Positions 1 through 9,598 of a stretch of 64,000 bases of DNA are shown here, piece after piece. The translations under genes and the position numbers were made by a program. Origin of the DNA: Bacteroidia bacterium. GTDB lineage: Bacteria > Bacteroidota > Bacteroidia > Flavobacteriales_E > Vicingaceae. Location of the stretch: contig JAUIMG010000005.1 of assembly GCA_030433355.1 (NCBI GenBank), positions 1 to 64,000 of the forward strand. The letters are read 5' to 3'. The number at the start of each line of letters is the position of its first letter. The stretch's first letter is position 1. The notes below the pieces were generated by a model. It did no database searches. It was not told the origin of the DNA and was given only the letters and a program-made list of their open reading frames with translations.

Positions 1-446
1 TCTCTGGCGGGATGCTCTTCAGGGAAATTGAGTGCAGTAAAATTATGCCAGTCATCTTCTATCTCAGGCCCCTCCGATATCTGATATCCTATTCTACTAA
101 AGATATCAATTATTCTATTTTTAATAATGGAAAGAGGATGTCTACTTCCTAATTCATCAATGATAGTTCTAGTTAAGTCAATTTCCCCTTTAGGGCTCTT
201 ATCACTGACAGAATCTATATTGGATTTTAATTGATTTACTTTTTCAGTTGCCAACTCCTTCAAATCATTCAACACCTTGCCAAACTCTTTCTTTTCAGAA
301 TTTGCAACATTTTTAAACTCAGCAAAAAGCTTTTTTAACTCACCCTTACTTCCTAAAATTTTAATTCTGAAATCCTCAACTTCCTTTATGCTTTCTGCTT
401 GAAAGGATTTGACTTCTTCTAATAATGCTTTTGCTTTATCTAACAT
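1..446 (-). CDS. pheS: Phenylalanine--tRNA ligase alpha subunit (partial, N-terminus)
   Basis: Alpha subunit of the cytoplasmic enzyme that charges tRNA-Phe, working as an alpha2beta2 complex. Only about the first 148 residues are present and the gene runs off the left edge. Residues 1-85 form a Lys/Glu-rich helical arm of the kind that contacts tRNA. The start of the catalytic core follows, with HPLS near residue 102 and then GPEIEDDWHNF and LNFPEEHPAR, which are family-typical. The ATG at 446-444 lies one base after the stop of the upstream cyclophilin gene, so the two are probably cotranscribed. Identification rests on motif recognition in the visible part. Confidence 0.93.
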   Translation of the reverse strand, partial: MLDKAKALLEEVKSFQAESIKEVEDFRIKILGSKGELKKLFAEFKNVANSEKKEFGKVLNDLKELATEKVNQLKSNIDSVSDKSPKGEIDLTRTIIDELGSRHPLSIIKNRIIDIFSRIGYQISEGPEIEDDWHNFTALNFPEEHPAR

Positions 447-447
447 C

Positions 448-1092
448 TTAATTAATAACTTCCATTTTTAATATGTAAACCGCCAAATTTGGTTTATCTG
501 ATACGGATGTTGGTCCTTGAGCTATTTTATCGATTACTTCAAGACCCTGAACAACCTCACCAAAAACAGTGTACCCTCCATCTAAATGTGGAGTACCCCC
601 AATATCTTCATATAGGTCTTTTTGCGCCTCTGTATATTTTACGCCATTTTTCTCCTCAAAAGCCGGTAAATACTTTCTTGGATACCTTCTACCCTGAACA
701 ATATAAAATTGTGATGAAGAACTTTTCTTCTCTGGGTTCACATCATCTCCTTGTCTAGCAGCTGCCAATGCCCCTTTCTTGTGTATATACTTTGGATTTA
801 TTTCAGCTGGAACTTTTTTTAAGCTTACATATACATTTTTCATATTTTTAGGCCGAGTATAAGGGTCTCCTGCCTGAATCATAAAATCTTTTATTACTCT
901 ATGAAAAAGAATACTATCATAGAAATTATTCTCTGCTAACTTTAAAAAGTTTTCTTTATGTAACTCTGTTTCAGGATACAAGTAAACAATCATTTCTCCT
1001 TGCGTAGTAATAATTCTAACCTTTTCTTGCGTAGATGCAGTAAATTGCAGGCTTAAAAAGCTGATTATGAAAACAACGATATACTTCTTCAA
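448..1092 (-). CDS. Secreted cyclophilin-type peptidyl-prolyl isomerase
   Basis: Cis-trans prolyl isomerase, probably a periplasmic folding catalyst. Residues 1-20 form a signal peptide with a short basic start and a hydrophobic core ending near TAS. The cyclophilin fold spans about residues 23-213, with FHRVIKDFMIQAGDP, SSSSQFYIVQG and YTVFGEVVQGLEVIDKI visible. A lysine/tyrosine-rich loop of about 35 residues lies between the QFYIVQG and GGYTVFG strands, as in many Bacteroidota homologues. It has no Cys after the signal, so it is not a lipoprotein. It lies one base upstream of pheS. Confidence 0.9.
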   Translation of the reverse strand: MKKYIVVFIISFLSLQFTASTQEKVRIITTQGEMIVYLYPETELHKENFLKLAENNFYDSILFHRVIKDFMIQAGDPYTRPKNMKNVYVSLKKVPAEINPKYIHKKGALAAARQGDDVNPEKKSSSSQFYIVQGRRYPRKYLPAFEEKNGVKYTEAQKDLYEDIGGTPHLDGGYTVFGEVVQGLEVIDKIAQGPTSVSDKPNLAVYILKMEVIN

Positions 1093-1100
1093 AATATAGT

Positions 1101-1108
1101 TAAATTTG
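1101..1108 (+). promoter_or_regulatory. Candidate -7 promoter box for the 1127 lipoprotein gene
   Basis: TAAATTTG matches the Bacteroidota sigma-ABfr -7 consensus TAnnTTTG. It sits 18 bases before the first ATG and 30 before the alternative ATG at 1139. No clear -33 TTTG is visible, so support is by the box and its position only. Confidence 0.4.
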
Positions 1109-1126
1109 TAAGCTGAAGCTTATCCG

Positions 1127-1507
1127 ATGGGCAAAAGTATGAAAAATATAATCCTTAAATCTCTTCTTGTTTTCCTTATTGGAACTACGGTAGGCTGTAA
1201 AAAAGAGAAATCTCCTGAACTTGAAATTACAGTTTTAAATAGTCAGAATAATCCCGTTAGAGGAATTTGGGTTAGAACATCCATTGAAGGCGCCGATTTA
1301 GGGATACCAACAGAAAAAGCTATTGATTCGGTTAGAACAGATAATTTTGGCAAAGCATTCTTTGAGTTTGACAATACCATACTTGTAGATGTAAAGGCCT
1401 TTTTCGCAAACAGAATCGTACTAGATTCCACAAGCGTGCTATTAGAAACTAAGCGCTTAAGAAGAAGCGAGGATAATTACTACGAAAGGACTTTGAGAAT
1501 TAATTAA
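1127..1507 (+). CDS. Small putative lipoprotein, unknown function
   Basis: Not recognised as a named family. The N-terminus has a signal sequence and a lipobox-like end (TTVGC then KKEK), so the mature protein is probably a lipid-anchored domain of about 100 residues. Residues 32-75 (LEITVLNSQNNPVRGIWVRTSIEG and the following VRTDNFGKAFFEF) look like a small beta-sandwich of the carboxypeptidase-regulatory/transthyretin type. An alternative ATG at 1139 gives MKNIILKSLL, a more usual signal-peptide start. The 3' end overlaps the convergent gene by 8 bases. Confidence 0.6.
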   Translation: MGKSMKNIILKSLLVFLIGTTVGCKKEKSPELEITVLNSQNNPVRGIWVRTSIEGADLGIPTEKAIDSVRTDNFGKAFFEFDNTILVDVKAFFANRIVLDSTSVLLETKRLRRSEDNYYERTLRIN

Positions 1508-1841
1508 GCTCAAAATAATCTACAATACTAGACTTAATTAAATACTCCTGCTCTTTCACATTTAACTTAGGCAGTTTTTTTGTCGCATTCCAATGGGGCC
1601 AATCATCTTGGTCTCTTCCTTGATATTCATAATAACCATAGGGCTCTAAAATGGAGCAAACTGCAACATGCATTACATCAACCTTTTGATCTTTGGTTAG
1701 TTTTTCTACCTTTTTACCCAATTCTTGCAGTCCAATTAAAAATAAAATTGCTTGAACATCAAGTTCGTCTTCGAACCTATCATTTAGCTTTGAAAGCAAA
1801 GCGTCCCATTTTTTTTGAAATTCAATTTCCATATTCAGCAA
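1500..1841 (-). CDS. Conserved hypothetical cytoplasmic protein
   Basis: A soluble, mostly helical protein of 113 residues with no signal peptide and no Cys cluster. The segment DVQAILFLIGLQELG followed by EPYGYYEYQGRDQDDWPHW is reminiscent of short Bacteroidota-only hypothetical proteins; no function can be assigned. The start may be the ATG at 1841 or the second Met three codons downstream. Its stop overlaps the stop of the convergent lipoprotein gene, and its 5' end faces cvpA across 25 bases. Confidence 0.6.
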   Translation of the reverse strand: MLNMEIEFQKKWDALLSKLNDRFEDELDVQAILFLIGLQELGKKVEKLTKDQKVDVMHVAVCSILEPYGYYEYQGRDQDDWPHWNATKKLPKLNVKEQEYLIKSSIVDYFELN

Positions 1842-1866
1842 AATTAGTGATAGTTTTAACTTGTAA

Positions 1867-2382
1867 ATGGAGATAAGTACATTAGATGTTATTCTAATTA
1901 TACCCTTAGTATGGGGAGGTTACAAAGGGTTTAAAAGAGGATTAGTTATTGAAATTGCGTCCTTATTAGCCCTGATATTAGGAGTATATGGAGCCTTAAA
2001 TTTCTCTGAATACACAGCAAAGTACTTAAATTCTCATTTCTCTGTTGACCCATATTGGATGGGAATAGTAAGTTTTACCCTAACTTTTTTAGCTATTGCT
2101 ATAGGTATTCACTTATTAGCTAAGATAGTTGACAAAACATTAAAATTTGCTGCTCTTGGGATGATAATCCGTCTGAGTGGAATGTTTTTTGGGATGATGA
2201 AGTTTGCCATATTTCTGGCAGTGATGCTTTTCATCATCGAAGAATTTAACTCCAGATTCCAATTTTTAGATTCTAGCTGGAATAAAGACTCCTTAATATA
2301 TTCAGGACTAAGTTGGATTATTGAACCAATCCAAGGATTTTTAAATCAAATTGAATTTCAGGGTATGGACATTAAGCTATAA
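1867..2382 (+). CDS. CvpA family membrane protein
   Basis: Inner membrane protein of the CvpA (colicin V production) family, whose role in E. coli and relatives is linked to envelope stress and bile tolerance. The N-terminal signature is clear: [20 protein letters not shown], a first membrane helix ending in GYKGFKRG. Further hydrophobic helices lie around residues 30-45, 63-85 and 98-122, making about four spans in all. Length (171) fits the family. The 3' end overlaps pgk convergently by 11 bases, so neither gene has its own terminator between them. Confidence 0.85.
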   Translation: MEISTLDVILIIPLVWGGYKGFKRGLVIEIASLLALILGVYGALNFSEYTAKYLNSHFSVDPYWMGIVSFTLTFLAIAIGIHLLAKIVDKTLKFAALGMIIRLSGMFFGMMKFAIFLAVMLFIIEEFNSRFQFLDSSWNKDSLIYSGLSWIIEPIQGFLNQIEFQGMDIKL

Positions 2383-3565
2383 TAGCCGATATTCCGGGTA
2401 AATCCTTCCCTTCAAGTAACTCTAATAAAGCACCTCCACCTGTTGAAATGTAGCTAACTTCTTTTCCAAGTCCAAACTTGTTAACTGCTGCTGCCGAGTC
2501 TCCTCCTCCTATTAAACTATATGCCCCGTTTTTAGTGCTATCTGCAATTGCTTTGCCAACTGACTTAGTTCCATTTTCAAAGTTTGACATCTCAAATACT
2601 CCCATCGGACCATTCCATAGAATAGTTTTAGATTTATGAATCACGTCTGAGAAATCTGCAATAGCTCCCTCTCCTATGTCTAAACCCATATAACCTTCAG
2701 GAATATTCATGTTTATGGAACTTATAATTTTTGCATCATTAGCAAACTTATCAGCAACAATTGAATCTTTCGGCAAGTGTAGTTTTACTCCCTTTTCCTC
2801 TGCCAATTTTATTATTTTGAGTGCTAAGTCTAATTTATCTTCTTCCACTAAAGAATTCCCAATCTCACCTCCTTGTGCTTTAAAAAAGGTGTAAGACATT
2901 CCTCCACCAATAATGAGGTTATCTACTTTGTCTAACATTCTTTCAATCAAAAGAATCTTATCCGAAACTTTTGCGCCACCCATTACAGCTGTAAATGGTC
3001 GAGAAGGATTTTCCAAAACTTTACTTACCGCTTTAAGTTCGCTTTCAATCAAATGACCAAAACTTTTGTTTTCAGTACTAAAATAATTAGCAATAATCGC
3101 TGTTGAAGCATGAGCTCTGTGAGAGGTTCCAAATGCATCATTAATATAAAAGTCTGCTAAATGCGCTAATTTTTTTGCAAATGCTTCATCTCCTTCTGTT
3201 TCTTCATTGTGAAATCTTAAATTTTCCAATAAAAGAACCTCTCCTCTTTTTAAATTAGCAACCGTTTCTTCTACTTCTTTTCCTACACAATCATTTACAA
3301 ATTGGACTTGAGAACCTAATTCATCGGAAAAATCTTTCACGATATGTTTTAAAGAAAACTTCTCTTGAGGAGAGCCTTTCGGACGACCTAGGTGAGACAT
3401 TACAATTAGAGACCCTCCATCAGATAAAACCTTTGACAAGGTAGGAATTGCAGCCTTGATTCTTGTATTGTCTGTAATTTCAAACCGATCATTTAATGGC
3501 ACATTAAAGTCTACCCTAACAATTACCCTTTTATTCTTAAAATTATGCTCGTCGAAGGTTATCAT
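2372..3565 (-). CDS. pgk: Phosphoglycerate kinase
   Basis: Glycolytic/gluconeogenic enzyme that interconverts 1,3-bisphosphoglycerate plus ADP and 3-phosphoglycerate plus ATP in the cytoplasm. It is full length at 397 residues. N-domain substrate-binding residues are seen in [12 protein letters not shown] and MSHLGRPKG, and the hinge and nucleotide site in [21 protein letters not shown] and the terminal [11 protein letters not shown] candidate promoter box lies 26 bases upstream. The gene is divergent from the delta' gene and convergent with cvpA. Confidence 0.98.
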   Translation of the reverse strand: MITFDEHNFKNKRVIVRVDFNVPLNDRFEITDNTRIKAAIPTLSKVLSDGGSLIVMSHLGRPKGSPQEKFSLKHIVKDFSDELGSQVQFVNDCVGKEVEETVANLKRGEVLLLENLRFHNEETEGDEAFAKKLAHLADFYINDAFGTSHRAHASTAIIANYFSTENKSFGHLIESELKAVSKVLENPSRPFTAVMGGAKVSDKILLIERMLDKVDNLIIGGGMSYTFFKAQGGEIGNSLVEEDKLDLALKIIKLAEEKGVKLHLPKDSIVADKFANDAKIISSINMNIPEGYMGLDIGEGAIADFSDVIHKSKTILWNGPMGVFEMSNFENGTKSVGKAIADSTKNGAYSLIGGGDSAAAVNKFGLGKEVSYISTGGGALLELLEGKDLPGISAIIA

Positions 3566-3590
3566 ATTTAAATTCTTAAAAAATGAGTGT

Positions 3591-3598
3591 CAAAATTA
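3591..3598 (-). promoter_or_regulatory. pgk: Candidate -7 promoter box for pgk
   Basis: On the minus strand this reads TAATTTTG, a match to TAnnTTTG, with a TTTG element 16 bases further upstream. The ATG of pgk is 26 bases downstream. The spacer is shorter than the 19-21 bases usually quoted, so confidence is moderate. Confidence 0.45.
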
Positions 3599-3643
3599 AG
3601 ATAATTTAAATCTTCAAAATAGTATTAGCTGTCTGTGAAAAGC

Positions 3644-3651
3644 TATTTTTG
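3644..3651 (+). promoter_or_regulatory. Candidate -7 promoter box immediately before the delta' gene
   Basis: TATTTTTG fits TAnnTTTG and ends four bases before the ATG at 3656. If used, transcription would start at or next to the A of the ATG, giving a leaderless message. No good -33 element is visible. Confidence 0.35.
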
Positions 3652-3655
3652 ACAT

Positions 3656-4807
3656 ATGTATTTCAGTGAAGTAATTGGACAAGAAGAGCTTAAAGAAAAG
3701 CTCGTTCGAATGGTTAAAGAAAGAAGAGTTGGCCATGCATTTTTATTCTTAGGAAAAGCAGGATATGGGACTTTACCTCTTAGTTTAGCTTTTAGTCAAT
3801 ACTTATTGTGTACAGATAAAGGAGAAAATGATTCTTGTGGTAAATGCAGTGCTTGCATTAAATCTGAAAAAATAATCCATCCTGATATTAATTTTTCAAT
3901 GCCATTTAATAGCAATGAATCCAATTCAAATAATAAAAGTGACAACTTTTTAAGCTTTTGGAGAGAACAAATATTAGAACAGCCTTATTTCGACCTAGGC
4001 GACTGGAACAAAAAAATTGGCATAGAAAGAAAGCAAAGCATTATCAATGTAAAAGAGAGTAACAATATTATTCATAAAATGAGTCTCAAGCCATACGAGT
4101 CTCATTTGAAAGTAATGTTGATTTGGTCTGCAGAAAAAATGAATAGAGATGCTTCCAACAAGCTCTTAAAACTTATTGAAGAACCAACTAAAAATACGGT
4201 TATCATTTTGATTGCAGAAGATAAAGATCAGTTGTTAGATACTATTCTTTCGCGGACATTATTGGTGAGTGTGCCTCCAATAGATGAATTAAACCTTCAA
4301 AATTATATTCAGAAAAATTTATCCATTGAGGAACTATCAGCAAAAAAGTTTAGCAAACTGTCCGAAGGTGACATTCTTCAAGCAAATCATCTAATTAACA
4401 AAGAAGAGGAAGAGTCCATATTTTTTGAATTAATGGTAAAATGGATGAGAGCCTGCTATGAGGCAAATGTTCCAAAAATTTACGATTGGGTGGAAGAGAT
4501 ATCTTCTTCTTCAAATCATAGAGAAAGGCAAAAGAGGTTCTTAGAGTATCTTCTAGAAATCATGCGGGAGGCTATAATTAGAAGCTACAATCCAGAGAAA
4601 CTTAAACGGTTTTTCAACGAAGAGGATGCATTTTTAAAAAAGTTTTCTCCATTCATTTTTGGAGATAATATTGCTGAAATTAACGAGTTAATTAATCAAG
4701 CACATTACCATATTAATCGAAACGCTTATGCTAAAATAGTTTTTATGGATATGTCCATGCAATTTGCCAATTTGCTAAGGGCCAAAAACCGTACTTTTGT
4801 TAGTTAG
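3656..4807 (+). CDS. holB: DNA polymerase III delta' subunit (clamp loader)
   Basis: Clamp-loader subunit that helps place the sliding clamp on DNA. The N-terminus FSEVIGQEELKEKLVRM and GHAFLFLGKAGYG match the family. The expected Walker A Lys is absent (GKAGYGTLPLS), as is usual for delta' proteins that do not hydrolyse ATP. A zinc module is formed by LLCTDKGENDSCGKCSAC (residues about 51-65), and NRDASNKLLKLIEEP is the typical delta' helix. Length 383. It is divergent from pgk and starts a long plus-strand series leading to ricT 56 bases downstream. Confidence 0.87.
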   Translation: MYFSEVIGQEELKEKLVRMVKERRVGHAFLFLGKAGYGTLPLSLAFSQYLLCTDKGENDSCGKCSACIKSEKIIHPDINFSMPFNSNESNSNNKSDNFLSFWREQILEQPYFDLGDWNKKIGIERKQSIINVKESNNIIHKMSLKPYESHLKVMLIWSAEKMNRDASNKLLKLIEEPTKNTVIILIAEDKDQLLDTILSRTLLVSVPPIDELNLQNYIQKNLSIEELSAKKFSKLSEGDILQANHLINKEEEESIFFELMVKWMRACYEANVPKIYDWVEEISSSSNHRERQKRFLEYLLEIMREAIIRSYNPEKLKRFFNEEDAFLKKFSPFIFGDNIAEINELINQAHYHINRNAYAKIVFMDMSMQFANLLRAKNRTFVS

Positions 4808-4863
4808 CATATTTATTTTTAACATTCCGAAAACACAAGTTTTCGTCAATATATTTAAGGGTT

Positions 4864-6003
4864 ATGGGTTGTTCAACTTGCTCCAATAGCGGAGGGGTTC
4901 CCAATGGTTGTAAAAGCAATGGAAGCTGTGGAAACGGAGGCTGTAATAAGCTAACTGTTTTTAACTGGCTTGCCAATATGGATTTACCAAGCGGGACTGA
5001 ATTTAATGGGGTAGAAATCCGTTTTAAAAATGGTAGAAAAGAATTCTATCAAAATGAATTAGGATTCCCTTTATATGAAGGGGATGTAGTAGTTGTGGAA
5101 GCTACCACAGGAAAAGATGTCGGAATTGTAAGTTTATCCGGGGAATTAGTTAGGCTTCAAATTCAGAAGAAGTCATTGATGCAAAAGTATGATGACCTAA
5201 GTAAGGTAGTTAGAAAAGCAAGTCAAAAAGATATTGATAAATGGCAATCTGGAAGAGCAAAAGAGTCCGACTCTTTGCTGAAGGCAAGGGAAATTGCAAA
5301 TGAGTTATCTCTCAAGATGAAAATTTCAGATGTTGAATATCAAGGTGATTTAACTAAAGTTACTTTCTATTATACCGCAGAAGAAAGAGTTGATTTTAGA
5401 GAATTAATCAAAAGGTATGCTGATGCTTTTAAATGCAGAATTGAAATGAAGCAAATTGGCATGAGACAAGAGGCTGGAAGACTAGGTGGAATTGGTTCTT
5501 GCGGAAGAGAACTATGTTGTTCTACATGGTTAACCGACTTTAGATCTGTTTCTACTTCAGCAGCAAGATACCAGCAATTATCGTTGAACCCAAGTAAACT
5601 CGCAGGACAGTGTGGTAAACTTAAATGTTGTCTAAACTTTGAACTTGATTTGTATATAGACGAGTTAAAAGCATTTCCGGACACTAAGAAAACTCTAAAA
5701 ACTAGAAAAGGAGATGCCTTTTTTCAGAAGATGGATATTTTTAGAAAAAAAATGTGGTACTCTTACCAAGATGCCCCAAACGAGTTTATTGAGTTAAGCC
5801 TAGAAACGGTAAATGAAATAGTTCAGATAAATAAGAAAGGAGATAAGGTAGACCAATTAGTAAACGAAGCTATTAAAATAGAGGCCAATATGCCTGCCTA
5901 TGAAAATGTAGTTGGTCAAGACAGTTTAACCAGATTTGACAAGAGGAACAAAAACACGAAAAGAAAGAAAAGGAAGAAAAAAACCAATTCTAAACCATCC
6001 TAA
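4864..6003 (+). CDS. ricT: PSP1 domain protein (RicT/YaaT-like)
   Basis: Homologue of YaaT/RicT, which in Bacillus acts in an Fe-S complex governing RNase Y-dependent processing; its role in Bacteroidota is not established. A Cys-rich N-terminus (residues 3-27, eight Cys/Gly-Asn repeats) precedes the PSP1 fold. The signature pieces are ELGFPLYEGDVVVVEATTGKD, IGSCGRELCCSTWL and CGKLKCCLNFE, containing the paired cysteines that can bind a cluster. The last 20 residues are almost all Lys/Arg. This 3' tail overlaps an unused upstream ATG of the gldH frame. It is followed at once by gldH and PBP1A, a gene order conserved in flavobacteria. Confidence 0.86.
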   Translation: MGCSTCSNSGGVPNGCKSNGSCGNGGCNKLTVFNWLANMDLPSGTEFNGVEIRFKNGRKEFYQNELGFPLYEGDVVVVEATTGKDVGIVSLSGELVRLQIQKKSLMQKYDDLSKVVRKASQKDIDKWQSGRAKESDSLLKAREIANELSLKMKISDVEYQGDLTKVTFYYTAEERVDFRELIKRYADAFKCRIEMKQIGMRQEAGRLGGIGSCGRELCCSTWLTDFRSVSTSAARYQQLSLNPSKLAGQCGKLKCCLNFELDLYIDELKAFPDTKKTLKTRKGDAFFQKMDIFRKKMWYSYQDAPNEFIELSLETVNEIVQINKKGDKVDQLVNEAIKIEANMPAYENVVGQDSLTRFDKRNKNTKRKKRKKKTNSKPS

Positions 6004-6004
6004 T

Positions 6005-6475
6005 TTGAAATACCTAGGTTTCATATTCATTTTGTCCGTATTCGTGAGTTGCAATAGCGATATTGTATATCAGGAAACCCTAAAAATTTCAAATGCCAAA
6101 TGGAATAGAAATGAGCTGGCTAAATTTAGCTTTGAAATTGAAGACTCTTTATCAAAATATGATCTTTATTTAATGATTAGGCATGCAGGAAACTTTCCAT
6201 ACAAGAACCTATACCTATTTGCTAAAACTTCAGGTCCAAGAGATGTTTTTGCTAAAGATACTGCACAGATGATATTTGCAGATGATAGAGGAAACTGGCT
6301 TGGTAAAGGAATAGGCGATATATATGATTATGAATTCAAATTTAAAGAAGAAATTGGGTTCCCATATCAAGGAAAATATGAGATTCAATTGGAACAAGCA
6401 ATGAGAGATTTTGAAATTGAAGGAGTAACAGATATTGGTATAAAATTAAAGAAATCAATTTCTAGCAATGAGTAA
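6005..6475 (+). CDS. gldH: Gliding motility lipoprotein GldH
   Basis: Lipoprotein needed for gliding and T9SS function in Flavobacterium. The best start is the TTG at 6005, which gives MKYLGFIFILSVFVSC, a signal peptide ending in a Bacteroidota-type lipobox (Ser at -1, Cys acceptor at residue 16). The first in-frame ATG at 5936 would add 23 mostly basic residues encoded inside the ricT tail and would spoil the signal peptide. The mature part (NAKWNRNELAKFSFEIEDS, YDLYLMIRHAGNFPYKNLYLF) is typical GldH. The gene starts one base after the ricT stop and overlaps the PBP1A start by 8 bases. Confidence 0.87.
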   Translation: MKYLGFIFILSVFVSCNSDIVYQETLKISNAKWNRNELAKFSFEIEDSLSKYDLYLMIRHAGNFPYKNLYLFAKTSGPRDVFAKDTAQMIFADDRGNWLGKGIGDIYDYEFKFKEEIGFPYQGKYEIQLEQAMRDFEIEGVTDIGIKLKKSISSNE

Positions 6476-8891
6476 AGAAGCTAATTATAGAAAACTTGTC
6501 TTATACTTTTGGCTTATTGTATTAATCCCAATTGGTCTATTCACCCTGCTATTTTATGCAGCAGCAAATTCATGGGCAGGCTTTGATGAATTGCCTTCCT
6601 TTGAGCAATTAGAAAATCCAAATAGCAATTTAGCTACAGAAGTTTACACCTCTGATGGAAAAGTCTTAGGGAAATACTTCTATCAAAACCGAGTTAATGT
6701 AAGCTATGAAGAGCTATCTCCAAATCTTGTAAATGCTTTAGTTTCTACAGAAGATGAAAGATATTATGCTCACTCTGGAATTGACTTAAGAGGATTAGCA
6801 AGAGCGGTTGTAAATTTTGGAAAAAGTGGTGGAGCAAGCACAATTACGCAACAGTTAGCAAAAATGCTCTTTTCAGACTCTCCTAAATCAACCTGGGATA
6901 GAATTAAACAGAAACTTCAAGAATGGATTATTGCTGCTCAATTGGAAAGGAGGTACACTAAAGAGGAAATAATTGCAATGTATTTCAATCGATTTGATTT
7001 TGTTAATAATGCGGTTGGAATAAAGTCTGCATCTACGGTTTATTTTAACACACAAACAGATAGTCTAAAACTAGAAGAAGCAGCTACTTTGGTTGGAATG
7101 TTAAAAAATCCATCTCTCTTTAATCCGCTTAGATTCCCTGATACAACATTACACAGAAGAAATGTAGTTCTTGCTCAAATGCTTCGAAATGAAGCAATTA
7201 ATAAAAAAGAGTTTGATAGCTTAAGACTTATTCCTTTAGTGTTAGACTACAATAAAGTAGATCATAAAGACGGGATTGCCCCTTATTTTAGAGAAGTTCT
7301 TAGAGCTCAATTAAAAACCTTATTCGAAGAGAAAGATAAAGATGGTAATCCTAAGATCAGAAAAGCAGATGGATCTCCTTACGATATTTATAAAGATGGA
7401 CTCAAGATATACACTACCATTAACTGGAAGATGCAAGAGTACGCTGAATGGGCAGTAAAAGAGCATTTGAGAAACCAATTACAGGATGACTTTTTTAAAG
7501 ATATTCAAAGAAAGAAAAATGCTCCCTTTGATTATAGAATAAGCAAAAAAGAAGCTGACCAAATATTAAATTCAGCCATGAAGAGAAGTGAGCGTTATCT
7601 TATAATGACTGGCAAGCAATGCGCAAATTGCGGAAGAAGAGGAAAATTTTTAGAAGAACATACTGAAAATGGTAGAAGTTTTGTAAGGTGTCTTGCTCCA
7701 GATTGTGAACATGAAACAAAAGTTTTTCCAAAAGACTCCATTCAAACAATTTTTGAAAAGAAAGTCCCTATGAAGGTCTTTTCTTGGCAAGGAGAAATTG
7801 ACACCCTAATGAGTCCATTAGATTCAATCAGATATTACAAAAGTTTTCTTCAAGCAGGTTTAATGTCCATGGATCCTGCTACTGGATATGTTAAAGCATG
7901 GGTAGGAGGAATTGATTATGACCACTTTGCTTATGATCACGTAAGACAAGGGAAAAGACAAGTTGGATCCACTTTCAAACCTTTTGTTTATTCTGTAGCA
8001 ATAGATGAAGGATATTCTCCTTGCTATGAAGTTCCTAATGTACCTGTGGTATTTAAAAAAGGGGAGTTTGGCTTACTCCAAGATTGGGCTCCAAAAAATA
8101 GTACGGATGATTATGGGTATAATGTAACTTTAAAATACGGATTAGCCAATTCCATGAATACCATTACTTCTTGGGTGATGAAGCAGTTTGGACCACAAAG
8201 AGTAATCGATATGGCTAGAACAATGGGTATTGAATCTCCACTTGATCCTGTACCCGCCCTTTCTTTAGGAGTAGCTGATGTTTCTGTTTTTGAAATGACA
8301 GGAGCCTTCTCCACTTTTGCAAATAAAGGAGTGTGGACAGAACCTATATTTCTTACAAGAATTGAAGATAAAGATGGAAATATAATAGCAGAATACATAC
8401 CCAAAACAAGGGAAGCTCTAAGTGAGCAAAATGCCTATGTTATGTTAGACTTACTTAAGGGAGTTACTTCTTATAATTATAATGCACATAAAGGGAAGAA
8501 TGTTGGAGGAACAGGAATAAGGCTAAGGTTCCCTAAAACAGACCAAAGGCCATATGGAGGTATTCAAACGCCTATTGCAGGTAAAACTGGTACTACCCAG
8601 AATAACTCTGATGGTTGGTTTATTGGAGCTACCCCTGATTTGGTTACAGGAGTTTGGGTTGGTGCTGAAGATAGAAGTGTGAGATTTACGTATACTGCAG
8701 ATGGGCAAGGAGCAAACACGGCTCTACCTATTTTTGGTTATTACATGAATAAAATCTATGCAGATTCCACATTAAAAATTTCAAAAGAAGATTTTGAAAG
8801 ACCTGAAAAACCAATTACTATAGAGCTAGATTGTAATAATTACCAATCTGAAAACACCTTCGGGGGAAATTCAGAACCAAATTTTCAATAA
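6468..8891 (+). CDS. mrcA: Penicillin-binding protein 1A (bifunctional class A PBP)
   Basis: Inner-membrane enzyme that polymerises and cross-links peptidoglycan. It has one membrane helix at residues 10-32. The GT51 glycosyltransferase spans about 60-240, with [14 protein letters not shown] carrying the catalytic Glu and [12 protein letters not shown]. The transpeptidase spans about 460-780, with GSTFKPF (SxxK), NSMN (SxN) and GKTGTT (KTG). Between the two domains lies an unusual segment with CxxC at 385/388 and CxxxxC at 408/413, resembling a zinc ribbon. Length 807. It overlaps gldH and is followed one base later by scoA. Confidence 0.95.
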   Translation: MSKEANYRKLVLYFWLIVLIPIGLFTLLFYAAANSWAGFDELPSFEQLENPNSNLATEVYTSDGKVLGKYFYQNRVNVSYEELSPNLVNALVSTEDERYYAHSGIDLRGLARAVVNFGKSGGASTITQQLAKMLFSDSPKSTWDRIKQKLQEWIIAAQLERRYTKEEIIAMYFNRFDFVNNAVGIKSASTVYFNTQTDSLKLEEAATLVGMLKNPSLFNPLRFPDTTLHRRNVVLAQMLRNEAINKKEFDSLRLIPLVLDYNKVDHKDGIAPYFREVLRAQLKTLFEEKDKDGNPKIRKADGSPYDIYKDGLKIYTTINWKMQEYAEWAVKEHLRNQLQDDFFKDIQRKKNAPFDYRISKKEADQILNSAMKRSERYLIMTGKQCANCGRRGKFLEEHTENGRSFVRCLAPDCEHETKVFPKDSIQTIFEKKVPMKVFSWQGEIDTLMSPLDSIRYYKSFLQAGLMSMDPATGYVKAWVGGIDYDHFAYDHVRQGKRQVGSTFKPFVYSVAIDEGYSPCYEVPNVPVVFKKGEFGLLQDWAPKNSTDDYGYNVTLKYGLANSMNTITSWVMKQFGPQRVIDMARTMGIESPLDPVPALSLGVADVSVFEMTGAFSTFANKGVWTEPIFLTRIEDKDGNIIAEYIPKTREALSEQNAYVMLDLLKGVTSYNYNAHKGKNVGGTGIRLRFPKTDQRPYGGIQTPIAGKTGTTQNNSDGWFIGATPDLVTGVWVGAEDRSVRFTYTADGQGANTALPIFGYYMNKIYADSTLKISKEDFERPEKPITIELDCNNYQSENTFGGNSEPNFQ

Positions 8892-8892
8892 A

Positions 8893-9588
8893 ATGAATAA
8901 AGTAGTACAAAATGCTGAAGAAGCTATTGAAGGAATAAAAAGCGGAATGACTCTAATGTTAGGTGGGTTTGGCTTATGTGGCATTCCCGAAAAATGTATT
9001 GCTGCTTTAGCTGATAAAACTAGCATTAAAGAATTAACCTGTATTTCTAATAATGCTGGGGTAGATGACTTTGGGTTAGGCTTACTTCTCCAAAACAAAC
9101 AAATTAAAAAAATGATTTCCTCCTATGTTGGAGAAAATGATGAATTTGAGCGTCAGATGTTGAGTGGAGAATTGGAAGTTGAATTAACTCCTCAAGGAAC
9201 CTTAGCTGAAAAATGCAGAGCAGGAGGAGCAGGTATTCCTGCATTTTATACGCCTGCAGGTTATGGAACTGAAATTGCTGAAGGGAAAGAAACAAGAGAG
9301 TATGATGGTAAAATGTACATCTTAGAAAATGCCTTGGTTTCGGATTTTTCTATTGTAAAAGCTTGGAAAGGAGATACAGATGGCAACCTAATATTTAAAG
9401 CAACAGCAAGAAATTTTAATCCTGTTATGGCAATGGCAGGGAAAATTACTATCGCTGAGGTAGAAGAATTAGTGAAGCCAGGAGAATTAGATCCAAATGA
9501 AATTCATACTCCAGGAATATTTGTGCATCGAATATTTGAAGGTAAGAACTACGAAAAGAGAATAGAACAACGAACTGTTTCAGAATAA
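8893..9588 (+). CDS. scoA: 3-oxoacid CoA-transferase subunit A
   Basis: Alpha subunit of a succinyl-CoA:3-ketoacid (or acetate/acetoacetate type) CoA-transferase that moves CoA between acyl groups in ketone body or branched-chain catabolism. The glycine-rich family start is [19 protein letters not shown], followed by [14 protein letters not shown] and the GFYTP-like [13 protein letters not shown]. At 231 residues it is full length. Subunit B follows after 10 bases, so they form a pair. The substrate cannot be told from the sequence alone. Confidence 0.92.
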   Translation: MNKVVQNAEEAIEGIKSGMTLMLGGFGLCGIPEKCIAALADKTSIKELTCISNNAGVDDFGLGLLLQNKQIKKMISSYVGENDEFERQMLSGELEVELTPQGTLAEKCRAGGAGIPAFYTPAGYGTEIAEGKETREYDGKMYILENALVSDFSIVKAWKGDTDGNLIFKATARNFNPVMAMAGKITIAEVEELVKPGELDPNEIHTPGIFVHRIFEGKNYEKRIEQRTVSE

Positions 9589-9598
9589 ATAAAGAACT

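Noticed and set aside
3656-4807. Missing Walker A Lys in the clamp-loader gene as a defect
   Set aside because: Delta' subunits commonly lack a working ATP site, so this fits the family.
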